Assembly (NCBI GenBank): GCA_021787655.1
Contig: JAJYLM010000065.1
Location: 1-10,849, forward strand
DNA length: 10,849 nt
Reading direction: 5' to 3'
Source of the DNA: a bacterium
Lineage (GTDB): Bacteria; JAMCPX01
Both the position numbers and the translations under genes were made by a program. Position 1 is the stretch's first letter. Each line of letters starts with the position of its first letter. Below are positions 7,560 to 10,849 of the stretch, one piece after another. The notes beneath the pieces were generated by a model. The model was not told the origin of the DNA. It did no database searches and saw only the letters and a list, made by a program, of their open reading frames with translations.

Positions 7560-8116
7560 TGGGTAAATTGTCGGACAAATTCGATGGACTTCTGGAACTG
7601 AAACGGACGTTTGCAGCCCTGAGCCGCAGAGAAAAAACGCTGCTCATCGGCGCTCTCCTGCTGACCTTCGTCGTTATTATGGACCTCGGCGTCATTACAC
7701 CGCTCTACCGCAGCAGCAAGCGGTTAAGAAAAGAGGTGCAGTCAGACAGGTCTGCACTTGTTCAGATGCAGAAGCTGTATGCTGAGCACCAGGCGTACAA
7801 CGCACTGCTCCGGGGAAACAAGAGTGTGCCGGCAAACTTTTCCATCATGACCTACCTGCAGAGCGTTGCCAACGCAGCCGGGGTATCCTACGATTCAATC
7901 CAGCCCCGTTCCTCGTCGGAGACCGGAAGTTCTTACGTCGACGTACGGCTGAAGAACATAAACCTCATTCAATTGACAAACCTCCTGTTTAAGCTGGAGA
8001 TAGGCGGACAGTACCCGTTGAAGGTGAAGAGACTCAATGTCAGGACATCGTACAGCAATCCTGCGGTGCTGGATGTAGGTCTGCAGGTTGTCGTCCCGGA
8101 ATCGGCCAATGAATAA
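7559..8116 (+). CDS. gspM: Type II secretion inner-membrane protein GspM
   Basis: GspM is a small bitopic inner-membrane protein that binds and stabilises GspL. The 185 residues fit the family. The N-terminal cytoplasmic stretch ends in LSRREKTLL, which resembles the LSxRERxLL pattern placed just before the GspM membrane helix. One hydrophobic helix follows (about 27-45). The periplasmic part begins with a helical, charged segment (about 50-90) and ends in a ferredoxin-like region (about 95-180). Sequence conservation in this family is low, so the call rests on size, topology, the short motif and the position between gspL and gspN. Its ATG overlaps the gspL stop by 1 base (TAATG), and its 3' end overlaps gspN by 8 bases. 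A PilO-like protein is the alternative. Confidence 0.75.
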   Translation: MGKLSDKFDGLLELKRTFAALSRREKTLLIGALLLTFVVIMDLGVITPLYRSSKRLRKEVQSDRSALVQMQKLYAEHQAYNALLRGNKSVPANFSIMTYLQSVANAAGVSYDSIQPRSSSETGSSYVDVRLKNINLIQLTNLLFKLEIGGQYPLKVKRLNVRTSYSNPAVLDVGLQVVVPESANE

Positions 8117-9041
8117 ATTTTTGAAAAAAATGCGGTCCTTGTTCGCTTCTGCCCGTGATGTTCTGACGGAACAGAAATGGGTCTTTTTGAAGGCAGCGGC
8201 ATACGCCGGTATCGTCATTTTTTTTTATATCGTTTTTCTGTGGTTCTTGTTCCCCTATCACGAACTCGTTTCGAAATTGTCCGCTGAACTCAAAACGAGG
8301 ACGTCCATGGACCTGACCGTAGAAAAGGCGCATGGCGCATTCCCCCTCGGATTAACCCTGTCCGGTGTGGTTCTTTCAGAACAGGCCGGAACCGGGGAAA
8401 GCCCGCTCATCGAGGCCCGTACCGTACGGATCGTGCCGGGCATTCTCTCGCTCCTGAGAGGATGGGTATCGCTCAGGGTCTATGGTCAGCTGTACAACGG
8501 ACAGATATGGATAGACGGCGGGAGTAACAGGAAAGACTACACACTGTCATGTGTGATCAAGGACATAGACATCAGCCGGTATTCTTTGATAAAAAACAAC
8601 TATGGTTTGAACATCCAGGGTGTCGTGGATGCAAAGCTTACCATGAAAGGCAGTCTGAACGATGTTACAAAAGACAGCGGGAAAGGTCTTATAACCATGA
8701 AGAAGGCGCACCTGAACAGTTCGAAGATTTTCGGCATCTTTACGCTCCCTGATATCAATTTTGGAGACGTCAATCTGCCCATCTTCATCAAGGATGGCAG
8801 ACTTTCGTTCCAGAATGCGACCCAGACAAGCAGTGACATGAACTCCAAGCTCGAGGGCAGTATACTATTTCTCAATCCGGTCTCCACGAGCATGCTCAAT
8901 CTCAGGCTGAAGTTCAATCCGTCTGCCACAATGGAGCAGCAGATCAAGAAAGCCATACCCTTTTTCAATCTGAACCGGGATGCGCTGGGTTATTTTAACG
9001 TGCCCATAACCGGAAGCATCGGTATGCCGGATTTCCAATGA
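8109..9041 (+). CDS. gspN: Type II secretion protein GspN
   Basis: GspN is an accessory T2SS inner-membrane protein of unclear role, present only in some systems. From ATG 8109 the product has 310 residues. The first 23 or so are basic and cytoplasmic, a hydrophobic helix spans about 29-48, and the rest is a periplasmic beta-rich region. A FPLGLTLSGVVLSEQ segment, followed by ARTVRIVPGILSLLRGW and a YGQLYNGQIWIDGG strand, is typical of the long GspN family of delta-proteobacteria and Leptospira, with an AsmA-like repeating beta pattern. A TTG at 8088 would add 7 residues, but ATG 8109 gives a normal start and an 8-bp overlap with gspM. The final codon CAA and stop TGA overlap the ATGATG start of the protease gene, so the four genes read as one coupled unit. 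Confidence 0.75.
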   Translation: MNKFLKKMRSLFASARDVLTEQKWVFLKAAAYAGIVIFFYIVFLWFLFPYHELVSKLSAELKTRTSMDLTVEKAHGAFPLGLTLSGVVLSEQAGTGESPLIEARTVRIVPGILSLLRGWVSLRVYGQLYNGQIWIDGGSNRKDYTLSCVIKDIDISRYSLIKNNYGLNIQGVVDAKLTMKGSLNDVTKDSGKGLITMKKAHLNSSKIFGIFTLPDINFGDVNLPIFIKDGRLSFQNATQTSSDMNSKLEGSILFLNPVSTSMLNLRLKFNPSATMEQQIKKAIPFFNLNRDALGYFNVPITGSIGMPDFQ

Positions 9042-10849
9042 TGTGCCGTCACTTAAAAAAGTCAGCTTCAGCTGTCCTGTTCCTGCTGATGGTCACGGCA
9101 CTCCCTGCATACGCATATACCAAGGCGGACCCGCTGCTTGTCCAGCTGTACAACGCTGTCAACAGCATCTCGCCCGGGCATGGACAATCACTCTCCCTGC
9201 TGTCCAGCAATGCTCTGAGCGCCTCACCGTCCGGAGATATCATGGTTAATGTCCTGCTCAGGACGACGTCCCCGGCCGACGCGACGCGCTTCATCGTCGA
9301 TCATCAGGGTTCTGTCGGTACGTCCATCAACGGGATTCTGACTGCGACAGTCCCCCTGTCCCTGGTGCCGTTGCTCGCAGAAAAACAGGTCGTTCACAGT
9401 ATTCAGATTTCCCGGACACTGCATCCGCTGCTCGATATCAGCGTCCCCGATGTGCAGGGCAACCTGGTTCATACCGGAGATTACGGAAGTTTACCGCGCC
9501 CGTATACAGGGAAGAACGTGATCATCGGCATTATCGATACAGGCCTGGACCTTACCCAATCCGACTTCCTGTATCCGGACGGGAGCACACGTGTCGTAGC
9601 ACTGTGGGATCAAACGGTGACAAAAAATCCTCCTGCAGGATACAACTATGGCTCCGAATGTTCAGGATACGATATCAATACAGGGACATGCCCGGAGATC
9701 GACACCGTCGGCCACGGCACCCATGTTACCGGCATAGCGGACAGCAGCAACGGCACGTACACGGGCATGGCGCCTGATGCGATGCTGGTCATCGTCAAGA
9801 CAAACATGCAGGAAAACGGGATCGTCGACGGTATCAACTATATCTTCTCCCTGGCGTCGGCATACCATGTGCCGGCAGTCATCAACATGAGCCTTGGTGC
9901 ACAGTACTATGCTCACGACAACTCCTCTGCTACGGAACAGGCTTTGGACAGTCTTGTGAACGGAGCACCAGGACGGGCGGTCGTCGTTGCGGCAGGAAAC
10001 GACGGCGCAAACGCCATACACCTCGGGCTGACCGCGATGACAGGTACCTCGTATGCGTCCTCTTTTTCTGTTGTTGCAGCCACCAGCGGCAGCGTCAACA
10101 CGGCTGAACTGCAGCTCTGGTATTATACCACAACGACGTCCGACACCGACCTTGCATTTGCACTGGGCGTCGTGGATCCTTCGTCGGGAAACATCCTTGC
10201 AATAACCCCTTTCACGACACCGACAAGCCCCTCTGCACAGACGCTTTCGTCCCAGCTTGCCACGTACGGCTACGCGACCATCGCGGGTGCTTCTGTTCCG
10301 GTCAGCACCACTGAAGGACAAAACGAAATCATATTCCAGATATCAGACAACGGCAGTGCGGGCATAACTCTGACGAACTCCGCTTATTCGTACCGGTATG
10401 CCCTGTTTATACAGAACAGCAGTCCCTTCAGCCAGCCGCTGAATGCATGGTTTGACTCTGAAAATGCCCTTTTTGACACCATGACAGCGGTGGCAATCCC
10501 GGGCTATCAGACCGTTCAGGGCGATACGTCGGATACCGTGTCTTTCCCTGCAACTGCCCGATACGCCATCGCAGTGGGTTCGTTCGTGACGAGAAACGAG
10601 TGGCCGACAGAAGCATCGTCGACACAGCCTGCTTGTATTACCTTTGACGGCGTTCACTGCTACACGCCCCCGATCGGCAGCCTGTCGTTTTTCTCGAGCA
10701 TTGGTCCTACTCCCTACCCTGCAGCGACCGGCATAAAACCGAACATTACGGCGCCGGGCGAGGTCATTGTATCAGCCCTCTCTTCCCAGGCATCCTTTTC
10801 CGCAGACCAGATAACACCGGACGGCCATCACCTTGCAGACCTGGGTACC
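9038..10849 (+). CDS. Secreted S8 (subtilisin-like) serine protease, C-terminally truncated by the window edge
   Basis: The first 604 codons of a subtilase are visible and the gene continues beyond the right edge. A signal peptide with KK, a Leu/Val core and ALPAYA ends near residue 26. Residues about 68-130 look like an I9-type inhibitory propeptide. The catalytic domain shows the Asp box IIGIIDTGLD (D167), the His box VGHGTHVTGIA (H226) and the oxyanion Asn in VVVAAGNDG (N321). The conserved FFSSIGP and KPNITAPGEVIVSA segment is present, and the last visible residues are LGT, where the GTSMA catalytic serine motif is expected next. Between N321 and that point lie about 282 residues, against 66 from Asn to Ser in subtilisin BPN', so a beta-rich domain of roughly 170-200 residues is inserted, as in CspB-type subtilases. 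Two close Cys pairs (C208/C218, C533/C541) suit an exported protein. ATG 9041 is an equally possible start. The position after gspLMN suggests a T2SS substrate; this is inference. Confidence 0.93.
   Translation, partial: MMCRHLKKSASAVLFLLMVTALPAYAYTKADPLLVQLYNAVNSISPGHGQSLSLLSSNALSASPSGDIMVNVLLRTTSPADATRFIVDHQGSVGTSINGILTATVPLSLVPLLAEKQVVHSIQISRTLHPLLDISVPDVQGNLVHTGDYGSLPRPYTGKNVIIGIIDTGLDLTQSDFLYPDGSTRVVALWDQTVTKNPPAGYNYGSECSGYDINTGTCPEIDTVGHGTHVTGIADSSNGTYTGMAPDAMLVIVKTNMQENGIVDGINYIFSLASAYHVPAVINMSLGAQYYAHDNSSATEQALDSLVNGAPGRAVVVAAGNDGANAIHLGLTAMTGTSYASSFSVVAATSGSVNTAELQLWYYTTTTSDTDLAFALGVVDPSSGNILAITPFTTPTSPSAQTLSSQLATYGYATIAGASVPVSTTEGQNEIIFQISDNGSAGITLTNSAYSYRYALFIQNSSPFSQPLNAWFDSENALFDTMTAVAIPGYQTVQGDTSDTVSFPATARYAIAVGSFVTRNEWPTEASSTQPACITFDGVHCYTPPIGSLSFFSSIGPTPYPAATGIKPNITAPGEVIVSALSSQASFSADQITPDGHHLADLGT

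Noticed and set aside
9662..10321. 219-codon minus-strand open frame opposite the subtilase
   Set aside because: It is a low-complexity Arg/Cys/Val-rich translation with no start context, opposite the His and Asn boxes of the protease.

Overview
The window carries ordinary core genes plus part of a type II secretion (T2SS) locus from a Gram-negative bacterium. Base composition looks moderately GC-rich and even throughout. The lineage is not certain. GspL/GspM/GspN-type proteins, a DUF3857 protein and a stand-alone receiver protein with a proline-rich linker and a conserved helical tail together recall Desulfobacterota/Myxococcota or Nitrospirota. That placement is an inference; nothing here fixes the phylum.

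The left half (1-5002) is read from the minus strand. In transcription order it holds a CheY-like receiver protein (5002-3836), valyl-tRNA synthetase valS (3764-1107), quinolinate phosphoribosyltransferase nadC (1110-265) and the start of a secreted DUF3857 protein (268 to the left edge). The valS/nadC and nadC/DUF3857 junctions are both 4-bp ATGA overlaps, so the last three genes are very likely one translationally coupled transcript. The receiver gene lies 71 bp upstream of valS, with a strong Shine-Dalgarno sequence at its own start and no obvious terminator in the gap.

The right half (5136-10849) is read from the plus strand: accA (acetyl-CoA carboxylase carboxyltransferase alpha), gspL, gspM, gspN and a secreted S8 subtilase that runs off the right edge. 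Junctions are +6, -1, -8 and about -4 bp, a tight operon. GspL, GspM and GspN are inner-membrane parts of the type II secretion platform. The signal-peptide-bearing protease encoded directly after them is a natural candidate cargo. No gspC-K gene is visible, so the rest of the machine must be encoded elsewhere or beyond the window.

The two operons diverge from a 133-bp spacer (5003-5135). It has a sigma70-like promoter candidate on each strand. The accA-side candidate is so close to the best ATG that the accA mRNA may be nearly leaderless.

I see no rRNA, tRNA, CRISPR array, insertion sequence or other mobile element, and no gene-free stretch longer than 133 bp. I found no convincing undescribed system. 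The most notable points are the subtilase with a large insert between its oxyanion Asn and the expected catalytic Ser, the T2SS LMN-protease operon led by accA, and the receiver protein with a conserved tail of unknown role.
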